A stretch of DNA of 64,000 bases from Aequorivita viscosa (GTDB lineage Bacteria > Bacteroidota > Bacteroidia > Flavobacteriales > Flavobacteriaceae): contig NZ_FNNS01000002.1 in assembly GCF_900106795.1 (NCBI RefSeq), positions 62,001-126,000 of the forward strand. Direction: 5' to 3'. This document shows, piece by piece, positions 42,514 to 53,031 of the stretch. Each line of letters opens with the position of its first letter. Position 1 is the stretch's first letter. The notes below the pieces were generated by a model. It saw only the letters and a program-made list of their open reading frames with translations, was not told where the DNA came from and made no database searches. The position numbers and the translations under genes were made by a program.

Positions 42514-43953
42514 ATGGAAAAAGTTATTGACGAAGCAAAACAAGGAGACACTTTAACGCTTGACGCTAAAGAATCGAATTCTAAGAAATTATATTTAGAA
42601 AGCTATGGTTGCGCCATGAATTTTAGCGACAGTGAAATTGTTGCTTCTATATTGACGGAACAAGGGTACAACACTACAAACTCTTTGGAAGATGCAGATT
42701 TGGTTTTAGTAAACACGTGCTCTATCCGTGATAAAGCTGAGCAAACAATCCGAAAGCGTTTGGAGAAATACAATGCGGTAAAGCGCAGTGGTAATCCGAA
42801 AATGAAGGTTGGGGTTTTGGGCTGTATGGCTGAACGCCTTAAAGAAAAATTTCTTGAGGAGGAAAAAATCGTCGACTTGGTGGTTGGGCCAGATGCTTAT
42901 AAAGACATTCCAAACTTATTAAAAGAAGTTGAAGAAGGTCGCGACGCCGTAAATGTAATTCTATCAAAAGAAGAAACTTATGGCGACATTTCACCTGTTC
43001 GTTTAGGCGGTAATGGAATAACAGCCTATGTAAGCATTACCAGAGGTTGCGACAATATGTGTACCTTTTGTGTGGTTCCATTTACTCGCGGTCGCGAACG
43101 TAGCCGCGATCCACATAGTATTATAGCAGAAGTTAATGATTTAGCCGAAAAAGGTTACAAAGAAATTACGCTACTCGGCCAAAATGTAGATAGCTACCTT
43201 TGGTATGGTGGAGGGCTAAAAAAAGATTTTAAAAACGCCTCACCAATGCAACAAGCTACCGCAACCAATTTTGCGCAGCTTCTCGAAATGGTTACAAAAG
43301 CACAACCTAAAATGCGAATTCGCTTTTCTACCAGCAACCCTCAGGACATGACAGAGGACGTGCTTCACGTCATGGCCAAATACGACAATATTTGCAATCA
43401 CGTTCACCTACCAGTTCAAAGTGGAAGCACTCGTATTTTGAAAGAAATGAACAGGCAACACACCCGTGAAGAATATATTGCGCTAATCGATAAGGTGCGT
43501 GAAATTATTCCCGATTGCGCCATTTCACAGGATATGATTGTGGGTTTCCCAACGGAAACCGAGGAAGACCACAAAGAAACCTTGAGCTTGATGGAATATG
43601 TGAAATATGATTTTGGCTATATGTACAAATATTCCGAAAGGCCCGGCACCATGGCCGCCCGGAAGCTGGAAGACGACGTGCCCGAAGAAACAAAAAGCCG
43701 CCGATTGACCGAAATTGTGGACCTCCAGCAAAAACACAGCGCCATTCGCACCGCGGAATTTTTAGGAAAAACGGTGACTGTTTTAATTGAAAAAGAGTCG
43801 AAGAAAAACAAAGACGAATGGAGCGGAAGAACGGAACACAATAATGTTGCGGTATTTCCGAAGTCAACTTATAAACCTGGCGATTTTGTAAAAGTAAAAG
43901 TAACCGATTGTACCACTGCAACGCTCATTGGCGAAGTAGTGGAGCATTCATGA
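42514..43953 (+). CDS. miaB: tRNA-2-methylthio-N6-dimethylallyladenosine synthase
   Basis: A 479-residue radical SAM methylthiotransferase that adds a methylthio group to i6A37 of tRNAs reading UNN codons. The N-terminal domain has YGCAMNFSDSEI (first Fe-S cysteine), LVNTCSIRDKAE and VGVLGCMAERLKE (second and third). The radical SAM motif CDNMCTFCVVPFTRGRERSR lies near residue 180. A TRAM domain ends the protein (GRTEHNNVAVFP to VKVKVTDCTTATLIGEV). The length is normal. It has a strong promoter and begins a run of same-strand genes. Confidence 0.96.
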   Translation: MEKVIDEAKQGDTLTLDAKESNSKKLYLESYGCAMNFSDSEIVASILTEQGYNTTNSLEDADLVLVNTCSIRDKAEQTIRKRLEKYNAVKRSGNPKMKVGVLGCMAERLKEKFLEEEKIVDLVVGPDAYKDIPNLLKEVEEGRDAVNVILSKEETYGDISPVRLGGNGITAYVSITRGCDNMCTFCVVPFTRGRERSRDPHSIIAEVNDLAEKGYKEITLLGQNVDSYLWYGGGLKKDFKNASPMQQATATNFAQLLEMVTKAQPKMRIRFSTSNPQDMTEDVLHVMAKYDNICNHVHLPVQSGSTRILKEMNRQHTREEYIALIDKVREIIPDCAISQDMIVGFPTETEEDHKETLSLMEYVKYDFGYMYKYSERPGTMAARKLEDDVPEETKSRRLTEIVDLQQKHSAIRTAEFLGKTVTVLIEKESKKNKDEWSGRTEHNNVAVFPKSTYKPGDFVKVKVTDCTTATLIGEVVEHS

Positions 43954-43964
43954 ACCAATAAATT

Positions 43965-44834
43965 ATGAAACGTATTCTATTTCTTTTTACAGCAAGTCTA
44001 TTGTTTTTGGCGTGTTCTAATGACGATAATAACGGTTCAGAAAACCCACAAGAACTGAAAATCAAAAAATATACAAGCATCTCTTTTGATGCTAACGGAA
44101 CTCCAAATGGAGAAATGGTTGAGTATTTTTTTGATGAAAACGGCAAAAAAACAAAAGACCATATTATTGACGCTTTTTACGACTATTTCTGGGAGTATGC
44201 CTACAACGATTTTGGGCAAATTACAAGAAAAGCCCACAATCACTTGAATTACCCTGTTGATTTTGTTGAAAACTACTATTATGACCAAAACAGCAGGCCC
44301 TGGGTAGTTTTTAGGGATTGGGACGCAGATGGAATTGATATGGATTCCATAAGCTTTAGCTATCAACCGCAACAGATCAACGTGCAATGGTTTACCCCGA
44401 CACAAGAACGAACAGAATTTTATTATAATACTACAGATGTACTAACCGCAGTAAAACATATAGGTGACCTGGGAATCGTTAGCGATGAAATCATCACTTA
44501 TGATAGTACTCTGAACATCACCAACCTTAACCTTACCACAGATTATTTTAATTTGGAAATAAACCATACGTATGAATATGACGTAAAAATAAATCCATTC
44601 TACGAAGAGTTTCATAACTACCCCTTCAACACTTATTATTATGGGTATCTTTTCGACCATTCATTATTTATATCGCCAAGCAATGCCACGAAAATAACCC
44701 GAACAGGGACTGATACTTCGGAAAATTATGTTTTGGAAATTACATTTCAGTATAACGATTCCGATTATCCCATAAGCTCCGAAACAAAAAAGGATGGTGT
44801 TTTATTTTCGAGAGCAACCTACGAATATTATTAA
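43965..44834 (+). CDS. Lipoprotein of unknown function
   Basis: A 289-residue protein with a lipoprotein signal (ILFLFTASLLFLACSNDDN). The mature part has repeated aromatic turns such as VEYFFDENGKKTKDHII, WEYAYNDFGQITRKAHNH, VENYYYDQNSRPW and LEITFQYNDSDYPISSETK, resembling short YD/RHS-like beta repeats but too few and too degenerate to call an RHS protein. It starts 11 bases after miaB and is probably co-transcribed. An envelope location is likely; the function is unknown. Confidence 0.75.
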   Translation: MKRILFLFTASLLFLACSNDDNNGSENPQELKIKKYTSISFDANGTPNGEMVEYFFDENGKKTKDHIIDAFYDYFWEYAYNDFGQITRKAHNHLNYPVDFVENYYYDQNSRPWVVFRDWDADGIDMDSISFSYQPQQINVQWFTPTQERTEFYYNTTDVLTAVKHIGDLGIVSDEIITYDSTLNITNLNLTTDYFNLEINHTYEYDVKINPFYEEFHNYPFNTYYYGYLFDHSLFISPSNATKITRTGTDTSENYVLEITFQYNDSDYPISSETKKDGVLFSRATYEYY

Positions 44835-44846
44835 TTAAAATTTAGT

Positions 44847-44864
44847 TCCCGCACTTTGCTGGGA
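44847..44864 (+). promoter_or_regulatory. TCCCGC hairpin before the sigma-54 activator
   Basis: TCCC-GC and GC-T-GGGA can pair across an ACTTT loop, ending 6 bases before the ATG. The placement close to the ribosome-binding region suggests an effect on translation. Confidence 0.4.
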
Positions 44865-44870
44865 TAAAAT

Positions 44871-46148
44871 ATGGAAAGCATACAAGCAACAAAACAACGA
44901 TTCGGAATAATAGGAAACGACCCAAAATTGAACCGCGCTGTGGAAAAAGCAATTCAAGTGGCTCCAACAGACATTTCAGTATTGGTTACTGGTGAAAGTG
45001 GAGTGGGAAAGGAAAGTATTCCAAAGATAATTCACTCACTTTCACATAGAAAACACGGAAAATATATTGCCGTTAACTGTGGTGCAATTCCTGAAGGAAC
45101 CATAGACAGTGAGCTCTTTGGACACGAAAAAGGTTCTTTTACAGGTGCTACGACAACAAGAAGTGGTTATTTTGAAGTTGCCGATGGAGGCACCATATTT
45201 TTAGACGAAGTAGGCGAATTACCATTACCAACCCAAGTTCGACTTTTAAGGGTTTTGGAAAATGGGGAGTTCCTAAAAGTAGGTTCTTCTGCTACCCAAA
45301 AAACCGATGTACGCATTGTAGCAGCAACAAATGTGAGAATGATTGAAGCCATTGAAAAAGGTAGGTTCCGTGAAGATCTTTATTACAGGTTAAGCACGGT
45401 AGAAATAAACCTTCCTCCCCTTCGAGAAAGACGTGAGGACATTCACCTACTTTTTAGAAAATTTGCAGCAGACTTTGCCCAGAAATATAAAATGCCGACC
45501 ATTCGCTTGGACGAACGCGCAATTGAATTGTTGCTACAGTATCGCTGGTCCGGGAACATACGCCAACTTCGAAATGTAGCCGAGCAAATTTCAGTTTTAG
45601 AACAAAATAGAGAAATTACATACGCAACCTTAAAGCATTATCTTCCAGATATGGGCAGCAATCTTCCTGCCGTGGTTAACGAAAAGAAAACCGAAAGCGA
45701 TTTTAGCAGTGAACGGGAAATACTCTACAAAGTATTATTCGATATGAAGCGCGATGTAAACGACCTAAAAAAGCTTACATTAGAATTGATGAAAACCGGA
45801 AGCGCGGCAAAGGTAAAAGAGGAACAATCAACACTCATCAATAAAATTTATTCTGAAGAAAGCAATGCCGAAGAAGAATTAGCTGCTATTATTGAGGAAG
45901 AGAACAACAGCAATATTTCGGATGTCGAGGTTTTTAGCATTCCAGAACATGCCTCAGAAGCCCGTAAGGACAAATATGAGTACGCCGAAGAAGTTGAAGA
46001 AGAAGAAAATCTTTCACTTCAACAAAAGGAATTGGAGCTCATTAAAAAATCTTTAGAAAAATATAAAGGCAAACGAAAAGACGCCGCTGACGAATTGGGT
46101 ATTTCGGAAAGGACGTTATACCGAAAAATCAAACAATACAATTTGTAA
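44871..46148 (+). CDS. Sigma-54-dependent transcriptional activator (no receiver domain)
   Basis: A 425-residue AAA+ activator that opens sigma-54 promoters. Walker A VTGESGVGKES near residue 38, the sigma-54 contact loop ELFGHEKGSFTGATTTRSG near 82, GGTIFLDEVGELPLPTQVRLLRVLE (Walker B, near 104; split here after LPTQV) and YRLSTVEINLPPLRERREDI near 165. A C-terminal HTH is seen in KRKDAADELGISERTLYRKIKQYN. No receiver or other sensor precedes the AAA+ domain, so control must come through levels or partners. It leads an lptE, TPR, secG group, and groESL downstream has a -24/-12 promoter. Confidence 0.93.
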   Translation: MESIQATKQRFGIIGNDPKLNRAVEKAIQVAPTDISVLVTGESGVGKESIPKIIHSLSHRKHGKYIAVNCGAIPEGTIDSELFGHEKGSFTGATTTRSGYFEVADGGTIFLDEVGELPLPTQVRLLRVLENGEFLKVGSSATQKTDVRIVAATNVRMIEAIEKGRFREDLYYRLSTVEINLPPLRERREDIHLLFRKFAADFAQKYKMPTIRLDERAIELLLQYRWSGNIRQLRNVAEQISVLEQNREITYATLKHYLPDMGSNLPAVVNEKKTESDFSSEREILYKVLFDMKRDVNDLKKLTLELMKTGSAAKVKEEQSTLINKIYSEESNAEEELAAIIEEENNSNISDVEVFSIPEHASEARKDKYEYAEEVEEEENLSLQQKELELIKKSLEKYKGKRKDAADELGISERTLYRKIKQYNL

Positions 46149-46172
46149 TTTACAATAATTCACACCTTTTAA

Positions 46173-46685
46173 ATGTCAAAAATAGTTTCAATTTTCCTGT
46201 TAATAGGTATCGCCTTTTGCTTTCAAGGTTGTGGATCGTATTCATTTACTGGAGCAGACATTAATTACAACACGACAAAGACGGTTCAGGTAAATTATTT
46301 TCAGAATATCGCTCCCATCGTAGAGCCGGGAATAGCTAGGGATTTCACTCAAAAGCTGCAAGACTTATTGTTAAATCAAACCAGTTTGGATCTGGTAAAC
46401 TCAAATGGCGACTTAGTTTATGAAGGCGAAATCACACAATATTATATCGCTCCAATTACAGCAACATCAGATAGTAGAGCTGCGCAAAACAGACTCACAG
46501 TTACCGTTAATGTGAGATTTTACAACACTAAAGAACCTTTAAAAGATTTTGAACAAGCATTCAGTTTCTATTATGATTATCCTGGGCAAACACAGTTAAC
46601 GGGTGCTCAATTAACTACAGCAATAGAAACTATTTTTGAACGATTGACCCAAGATATTTTTAATAAATCGTTAGCTAATTGGTAA
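46173..46685 (+). CDS. LptE-like LPS-assembly lipoprotein
   Basis: A 170-residue outer-membrane lipoprotein (LLIGIAFCFQGCGSYSFTG, lipobox cysteine). TVQVNYFQNIAPIVEPGIARDFTQKLQDLLL and LVYEGEITQYYIAPITATSD, with YYDYPGQTQLTGAQLTTAIETI at the end, match the Bacteroidota LptE family (segments quoted in part). It plugs LptD and helps place LPS in the outer leaflet. It follows the sigma-54 activator by 24 bases and precedes a TPR-like gene, so it is in an operon. Confidence 0.88.
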   Translation: MSKIVSIFLLIGIAFCFQGCGSYSFTGADINYNTTKTVQVNYFQNIAPIVEPGIARDFTQKLQDLLLNQTSLDLVNSNGDLVYEGEITQYYIAPITATSDSRAAQNRLTVTVNVRFYNTKEPLKDFEQAFSFYYDYPGQTQLTGAQLTTAIETIFERLTQDIFNKSLANW

Positions 46686-46730
46686 ATATCACTCAAAGCA
46701 AAGTAGCAGCGTAAAACTTGAATTTAAATT

Positions 46731-47711
46731 TTGAATATTTCAACCTATACATATCTCCTCGCCAATCCACAGAAAATAACCCCTGAGGATTTAACTGAAT
46801 TGGATATCCTCGTTCAGAAATATCCTTATTTTCAAAGTGCGCGTGCTATTCAACTAAAAGGCCTAAAAAACCAAGATAGCTATCGATATAACGAGGCGTT
46901 GAAACTCGCTGCAGCTCACACTACCGACCGCGACATCCTGTTTGAATATATTACTTCTGAAAAATTTATTCAAAATGAAATTTCGCAAACAATCTTGCAG
47001 CACGATACTTCCGTTATGGAAATAGATGTAGTCTCAGAAGATGTATCAGAAGAAATTCGCGTTGAACAAAATAAAGAATGGCAAGTAGAAAGAGAAAAGG
47101 CCGATGCTATTTTAAATCCCAATTTATTCCAAAGAAAAATTGAGTCTTTAGTCAATTTTGGTGCAAACGATGATAGCGCTTCAAAGAAAAGCAACGAATT
47201 ATCTGAGAAGCCTTTAGAAATTGATAAACCGTTAGAGTTCACAAAAAAAGACACACATTCTTTTTCAGAATGGTTAAAGCTGACCAAAGCCAAACCAATT
47301 GAACGATCAGTTGAAGCTCCTAAACAGCAAGATGCAGAAAATGAATCATCTACAAATAGTAATAAAGAAGCTGTTTTAGCTGAAGAGGAAAAAGAAAGAA
47401 AATTTGAATTGATTGATAAATTTATTCAAGAACGCCCAAAAATAACGCCTATTCCGGCGCCAGGAAACACACCTGAACCTTCTCAAAAACAAACAGTTAA
47501 AGACAGTTTAAAAGACTTAGAAGCCCCATACCCACGACCCACTGATTCACTAATGACCGAAACATTGGCGCGAGTTTATTTGCAACAAAAGAACTATAAA
47601 AAGGCAATACAAGCATATAAAATATTAATTTTGAAAAATCCCGAAAAAAGTGGTTTCTTTGCAGACCAAATTCGGGCAATAGAAAAATCGATTAATCCAG
47701 AAGCACAATGA
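46731..47711 (+). CDS. TPR-like hypothetical protein
   Basis: A 326-residue protein from a TTG start giving MNISTYTYLLANPQKI; no ATG lies close enough. Helical repeats are seen at LTELDILVQKYPYFQSARAI near the front and LARVYLQQKNYKKAIQAYKILILKNPEKSGFF near the end (a TPR unit, split at KAIQA). The middle is charged and low-complexity. No signal peptide. It overlaps secG by ATGA and is part of the lptE-secG operon. It probably binds a partner protein; the function is unknown. Confidence 0.8.
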   Translation: MNISTYTYLLANPQKITPEDLTELDILVQKYPYFQSARAIQLKGLKNQDSYRYNEALKLAAAHTTDRDILFEYITSEKFIQNEISQTILQHDTSVMEIDVVSEDVSEEIRVEQNKEWQVEREKADAILNPNLFQRKIESLVNFGANDDSASKKSNELSEKPLEIDKPLEFTKKDTHSFSEWLKLTKAKPIERSVEAPKQQDAENESSTNSNKEAVLAEEEKERKFELIDKFIQERPKITPIPAPGNTPEPSQKQTVKDSLKDLEAPYPRPTDSLMTETLARVYLQQKNYKKAIQAYKILILKNPEKSGFFADQIRAIEKSINPEAQ

Positions 47712-48031
47712 GTACGTTTACAATATTTTTAGTTTTAATAATGATAGTGGCCTTTTTATTGGTCGTAGTTATAATGGTACAAAATCCAAAAGGTGGTGGA
47801 CTTTCATCTTCGTTTGGAGGTGGCGGTGGCGCTCAAATTGGCGGTGTGCAGAAAACGAGCGACTTTTTAGACAAGAGTACTTGGACCCTTGCAACCATTA
47901 TGTTAGCGTTGATTTTATTTTCCAACATTTTTATTATGGGAGGAAAAAGCCTAGAATCTAAAACTTTTGACCAAAACGCAATTCCAGCAGTTCCAACTAC
48001 CGAAGCACCAGCACCAACAACTACAGAATAA
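47708..48031 (+). CDS. secG: Preprotein translocase subunit SecG
   Basis: A 107-residue inner-membrane protein with two hydrophobic segments (FTIFLVLIMIVAFLLVVVIM and WTLATIMLALILFSNIFIMG). QNPKGGGLSSSFGGGGGAQIGG lies between them, the SecG signature. It assists the SecYE channel in export. The Thr/Pro/Ala-rich tail is usual in Bacteroidota. Its start overlaps the TPR-like stop by ATGA. A terminator follows. Confidence 0.95.
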   Translation: MSTFTIFLVLIMIVAFLLVVVIMVQNPKGGGLSSSFGGGGGAQIGGVQKTSDFLDKSTWTLATIMLALILFSNIFIMGGKSLESKTFDQNAIPAVPTTEAPAPTTTE

Positions 48032-48053
48032 TTTTTGTTAAATATATAACGTA

Positions 48054-48088
48054 AAATGCCATCTCGTAAAGAGGTGGCATTTTTTTTA
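48054..48088 (+). terminator. Terminator after secG
   Basis: AAATGCCATCTC and GAGGTGGCATTT form a 12-base stem with one G-T pair, a five-base loop and a long T run. Confidence 0.85.
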
Positions 48089-48126
48089 TTAAAATTGTCG
48101 TATCTTTATATGTAAAGAAAACAACA

Positions 48127-49152
48127 ATGAAAGCTAGAAACATCATTCTACTCGTAATATCTAGCTTCTTACTCCTTTCCTGTTACGGAGACGGAACAGG
48201 TTTAAAAAGAACGTGCGAAAATTTATATGGTTTAGACCCAAAAAAAGACTTGATACTTACCACTCAAGATCACGTAGATCAAGTTTTCACTCAAACTCAC
48301 GTATCAGGAAACGTATATATTGGCCATTGTCCGGACAAAAATTCTTCGAGAATTACAAATCTTAACGGATTACGAAATTTGACAAAAATTGATGGCAGCT
48401 TATTAATTTTTGAAACAGATATTTCGGTACTAGATGGATTAGATAACCTTCAAGAAATTGGAGGTGTTTTAAGTATTTATATGAATTCTTCTTTAAAGGA
48501 AATAAAAAACTTAAATGCCCTTAAAACCGTCAATGAATTGAATGTTTTCGGAAATGATAAACTATTACACATTAATGGTTTTAATAACCTAACGAATTGC
48601 AATACAACCCTCACGATAAATGTAAATGCCAACTTAGAAACAATTGAAGGTTTTAATAACCTAACTTATATAGGCGAAGATTTATCGATTATGTCGAGTA
48701 ACAAACTTGTAATGGTTAATGGCTTTGATTCATTAACCCATGTAGGGAAGAATCTATTGTTCGGAAGCAACATTCTCATAAAAAAGATAGAAGCATTCAA
48801 CAACCTTAAAACGATCGGAGAGGACTTAGATTTTCGATACAATTGGGGCTTAGAAAGGTTTGATATTTTTCCAAATCTAGAAACGATTCAAGGACGTTTA
48901 ATAATTGAAAACCACAAAGCGTTACAATCTATTAATGGTTTAACCAATTTAACTTTAATTGGAAATCAACTATACATTGCAGAAAACCCAAAGCTGTCAG
49001 ATTATTGTGGCCTTACGCAATTATTACAAACAGAAGGAGGACTTCAAGAAGGGGATACTGGTTCACCCTATAATGTTCCGTATTTCGTAATTAAAAATAA
49101 CTTATACAATCCATCACGACAAGATTTGCAGGATGGGTATTGTTCTGAATAA
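48127..49152 (+). CDS. Leucine-rich-repeat-like (receptor L-domain) lipoprotein
   Basis: A 341-residue protein with a lipoprotein signal (IILLVISSFLLLSCYGDG). At least seven repeats of about 22-24 residues follow, e.g. LNGLRNLTKIDGSLLIFE, LDGLDNLQEIGGVLSIYM, INGFNNLTNCNTTLTINV, IEGFNNLTYIGEDLSIMS and INGLTNLTLIGNQLYIAE. This is the L-domain-like solenoid of many flavobacterial surface proteins, suited to binding ligands. Exposure at the outer membrane is likely; the partner is unknown. It lies between two terminators, so it is monocistronic. Confidence 0.85.
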   Translation: MKARNIILLVISSFLLLSCYGDGTGLKRTCENLYGLDPKKDLILTTQDHVDQVFTQTHVSGNVYIGHCPDKNSSRITNLNGLRNLTKIDGSLLIFETDISVLDGLDNLQEIGGVLSIYMNSSLKEIKNLNALKTVNELNVFGNDKLLHINGFNNLTNCNTTLTINVNANLETIEGFNNLTYIGEDLSIMSSNKLVMVNGFDSLTHVGKNLLFGSNILIKKIEAFNNLKTIGEDLDFRYNWGLERFDIFPNLETIQGRLIIENHKALQSINGLTNLTLIGNQLYIAENPKLSDYCGLTQLLQTEGGLQEGDTGSPYNVPYFVIKNNLYNPSRQDLQDGYCSE

Positions 49153-49174
49153 AAAACACGTATTTAAAACACCA

Positions 49175-49205
49175 AAAATGCCAGCCTCTGACAAGCTGGC
49201 ATTTT
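49175..49205 (+). terminator. Terminator after the L-domain lipoprotein
   Basis: AAAATGCCAGC and GCTGGCATTTT pair perfectly around nine bases, with T on the 3' side. Confidence 0.8.
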
Positions 49206-49217
49206 TCATTCCATAAG

Positions 49218-49250
49218 GTGTCAGTTTTACCCACTGGCACAGTTTCTGCC
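49218..49250 (+). promoter_or_regulatory. groS: Sigma-54-type -24/-12 promoter for groESL
   Basis: TGGCAC at 49235-49240, five bases, then CTGCC at 49246-49250, giving the invariant GG-N10-GC spacing of sigma-54 promoters; the -12 box differs from TTGC at one base. An inverted repeat GTGTCAG-N9-CTGGCAC (49218-49240) overlaps the -24 box. The predicted start is near 49261, 45 bases before groES. Confidence 0.6.
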
Positions 49251-49305
49251 AATTAATCACCAGAACATTTAAACTTAAGTTTAACAACTATAAAAAATAA
49301 AAAAA

Positions 49306-49581
49306 ATGGCATTAAAAATTCAACCGCTTGCAGACCGTGTATTGGTTCAGCCAGAAGAAGCAGAAACAAAAACCGCATCTGGACTTTATATTCCAGACTC
49401 TGCAAAAGAAAAACCGCAACAAGGAAAAGTAGTAGCTGTTGGTAAAGGAAAAGAAGACCACAAAATGACAGTTAAAGTTGGTGATTCTGTTCTTTACGGA
49501 AAATACGCCGGAAGTGAATTAAAATTTGATGGCAAAGATTATATGATTATGCGCGAGGACGATATACTCGCTATTATCTAA
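49306..49581 (+). CDS. groS: Co-chaperonin GroES
   Basis: A 91-residue lid protein of the GroEL chamber. [44 protein letters not shown] (quoted in part) includes the mobile loop, and [19 protein letters not shown] follows. The length is normal. It lies 138 bases before groEL; the gap holds seven-base-period repeats and a small hairpin, with no terminator, so they are probably one transcript. Confidence 0.97.
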   Translation: MALKIQPLADRVLVQPEEAETKTASGLYIPDSAKEKPQQGKVVAVGKGKEDHKMTVKVGDSVLYGKYAGSELKFDGKDYMIMREDDILAII

Positions 49582-49599
49582 CGAGAATATCTCGCAAAT

Positions 49600-51357
<1,758 letters not shown>

Positions 51358-51394
51358 AAATAAGTGCCTAGTATTCAGCACAAAGTAAATTAGT

Positions 51395-51427
51395 AAGCCT
51401 CACAGGTATCAAAGACCTGTGAGGCTT
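51395..51427 (+). terminator. Palindromic terminator after groEL, CCTGTGAGG type
   Basis: AAGCCTCACAGGT and ACCTGTGAGGCTT pair perfectly (13 bases) around seven bases. It is one of the recurrent palindromes; a shorter relative lies inside the next gene. Confidence 0.7.
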
Positions 51428-51574
51428 CTTCATTCTTATGAATTTTTAAAAATGAAAAATGCAATCTCATATATGGCCAAAAAATTAAAATCATCTTAAT
51501 TTTAAACATATAGCTACATTTGGAAATCTAAAAGATGAAAATTAGTTACAACCATAAATCGATTTACAAACGAC

Positions 51575-53029
51575 TTGAATATTATTAAAACTTATAAAAA
51601 CCCAGTTCTCGTCGCTTTAGTATCGATTGTACTTTACTTAGGTTTTGCATATAATTTGGAGCGCAGTGAGTTCATAAAACTCATATGTCTTTATGCTGCG
51701 TTATTTATCACTTCTTATCTATTTATAGAAAAATATCTCTCACGACATCAATTGCGTTTTTGGGTTTTAGCGAGTATTGGAATTATTTTTAGATTAGCTT
51801 TTGTTGTTTCAATTCCGAATCTTTCGCAAGACTTTTATCGCTTTTTATGGGATGGCAGATTGTTAATTCAAGGGTTTAGTCCGTATTTATTTACACCCTC
51901 TACATCAACTGCGTTTGACGTAACAATAGCACAATCCCAGGAGCTAATTGAAGGAATGGGTGCGCTTAATGCAAGTCACTTCAGTAATTACCCTCCAGTT
52001 AATCAGTTGTTCTTCGCAATTGCTGGGCTGTTTGCTGGAACGAGTATTTTAGGGTCGGTTATTGTGCTTCGAATGGCGATTATCTTGGCAGATGTAGGTA
52101 TTCTCTACTTCGGAAAAAAAGTATTAGAGCAATTAAACCTTCCTGTGAAGAATATTTTCTGGTATTTCCTAAATCCTTTTATAATCATTGAACTTACAGG
52201 AAACCTACATTTTGAAGGAATAATGTTATTCTTTTTTGTTTGGGCACTTTATTTGTTATTCAACGGAAAATGGTTTTGGGCAGCCGCTCTAATTGGTATT
52301 TCAGTTTCGGTCAAATTGCTTCCGTTATTATTTTTGCCTTTGTTTTTGAAATATTTCACAAAGTCAAACAAAACCTCACAGGTTTTTAAAACCTGTGAGG
52401 TCTCAACGAAATCTGTTTTGATTGATCTAGGAGGATGTGGCTGGAAAATATTATTAAAATTATATTTAGTAGTCGGAGTAACGGTTTTAATAACTTTTCT
52501 GCCTTTTCTATCTTCTGAATTTATTCAAAACTTCGCAGCTACCATCGGACTTTGGTTTCAAAACTTTGAATTTAATGCAAGTATCTATTATATAATTCGA
52601 TGGATTGGGTTTCAAGTTGTAGGTTGGAATATTATTGGAACTGTTGGAAAAATACTGCCAATGATAGTTGTGCTTTTTATCCTAGGACTTTCATTCCTTA
52701 AAAAGAATAGTACACCTCAACAGTTAATTACGTCAATGCTATTTGCGGTATCTTTCTACTTCCTGTTATCCACAACGGTACATCCGTGGTACATTGCAAC
52801 GCCACTTATCCTTTCGGTTTTTACGAAGTATAAATTTCCGATTGTATGGAGTTTTCTGGTAGTATTAAGTTATTCCGCTTATGGTAAAAATGGTTTTGAC
52901 GAAAACCTATGGCTAGTCGCTTTAGAATATATTATAGTGATTATAGTCGCAATATGGGAAGTATTACGCGCAAGACTAAAACCTACAAGGAGCTCCACAG
53001 AAAAAACGGGGAACACCTTGCAGGTTTGA
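51575..53029 (+). CDS. GT-C type membrane glycosyltransferase (mannosyltransferase-like)
   Basis: A 484-residue membrane protein with about 11-12 hydrophobic segments, started at TTG. The loop NLSQDFYRFLWDGRLLIQGF SPY near residue 88 matches the acidic first loop of GT-C enzymes such as MptA/PIG-M-like mannosyltransferases, which use polyprenyl-phosphate sugars in the membrane. NHPVNQ-like FSNYPPVNQLFF near 145 and STTVHPWYIATPLIL near 410 fit as well. Residues about 267-275 (KTSQVFKTCE) are encoded by a perfect palindrome that looks inserted in frame. The donor and acceptor are unknown. Its stop is two bases from the convergent next gene's stop. Confidence 0.75.
   Translation: MNIIKTYKNPVLVALVSIVLYLGFAYNLERSEFIKLICLYAALFITSYLFIEKYLSRHQLRFWVLASIGIIFRLAFVVSIPNLSQDFYRFLWDGRLLIQGFSPYLFTPSTSTAFDVTIAQSQELIEGMGALNASHFSNYPPVNQLFFAIAGLFAGTSILGSVIVLRMAIILADVGILYFGKKVLEQLNLPVKNIFWYFLNPFIIIELTGNLHFEGIMLFFFVWALYLLFNGKWFWAAALIGISVSVKLLPLLFLPLFLKYFTKSNKTSQVFKTCEVSTKSVLIDLGGCGWKILLKLYLVVGVTVLITFLPFLSSEFIQNFAATIGLWFQNFEFNASIYYIIRWIGFQVVGWNIIGTVGKILPMIVVLFILGLSFLKKNSTPQQLITSMLFAVSFYFLLSTTVHPWYIATPLILSVFTKYKFPIVWSFLVVLSYSAYGKNGFDENLWLVALEYIIVIIVAIWEVLRARLKPTRSSTEKTGNTLQV
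52373..52401. repeat. Palindrome inside the GT-C coding sequence
   Basis: ACCTCACAGGTTTT and AAAACCTGTGAGGT are perfect 14-base inverted arms around one T, lying in frame within an open reading frame. The same core is in the groEL terminator about 1 kb upstream. Confidence 0.85.
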
Positions 53030-53031
53030 AC

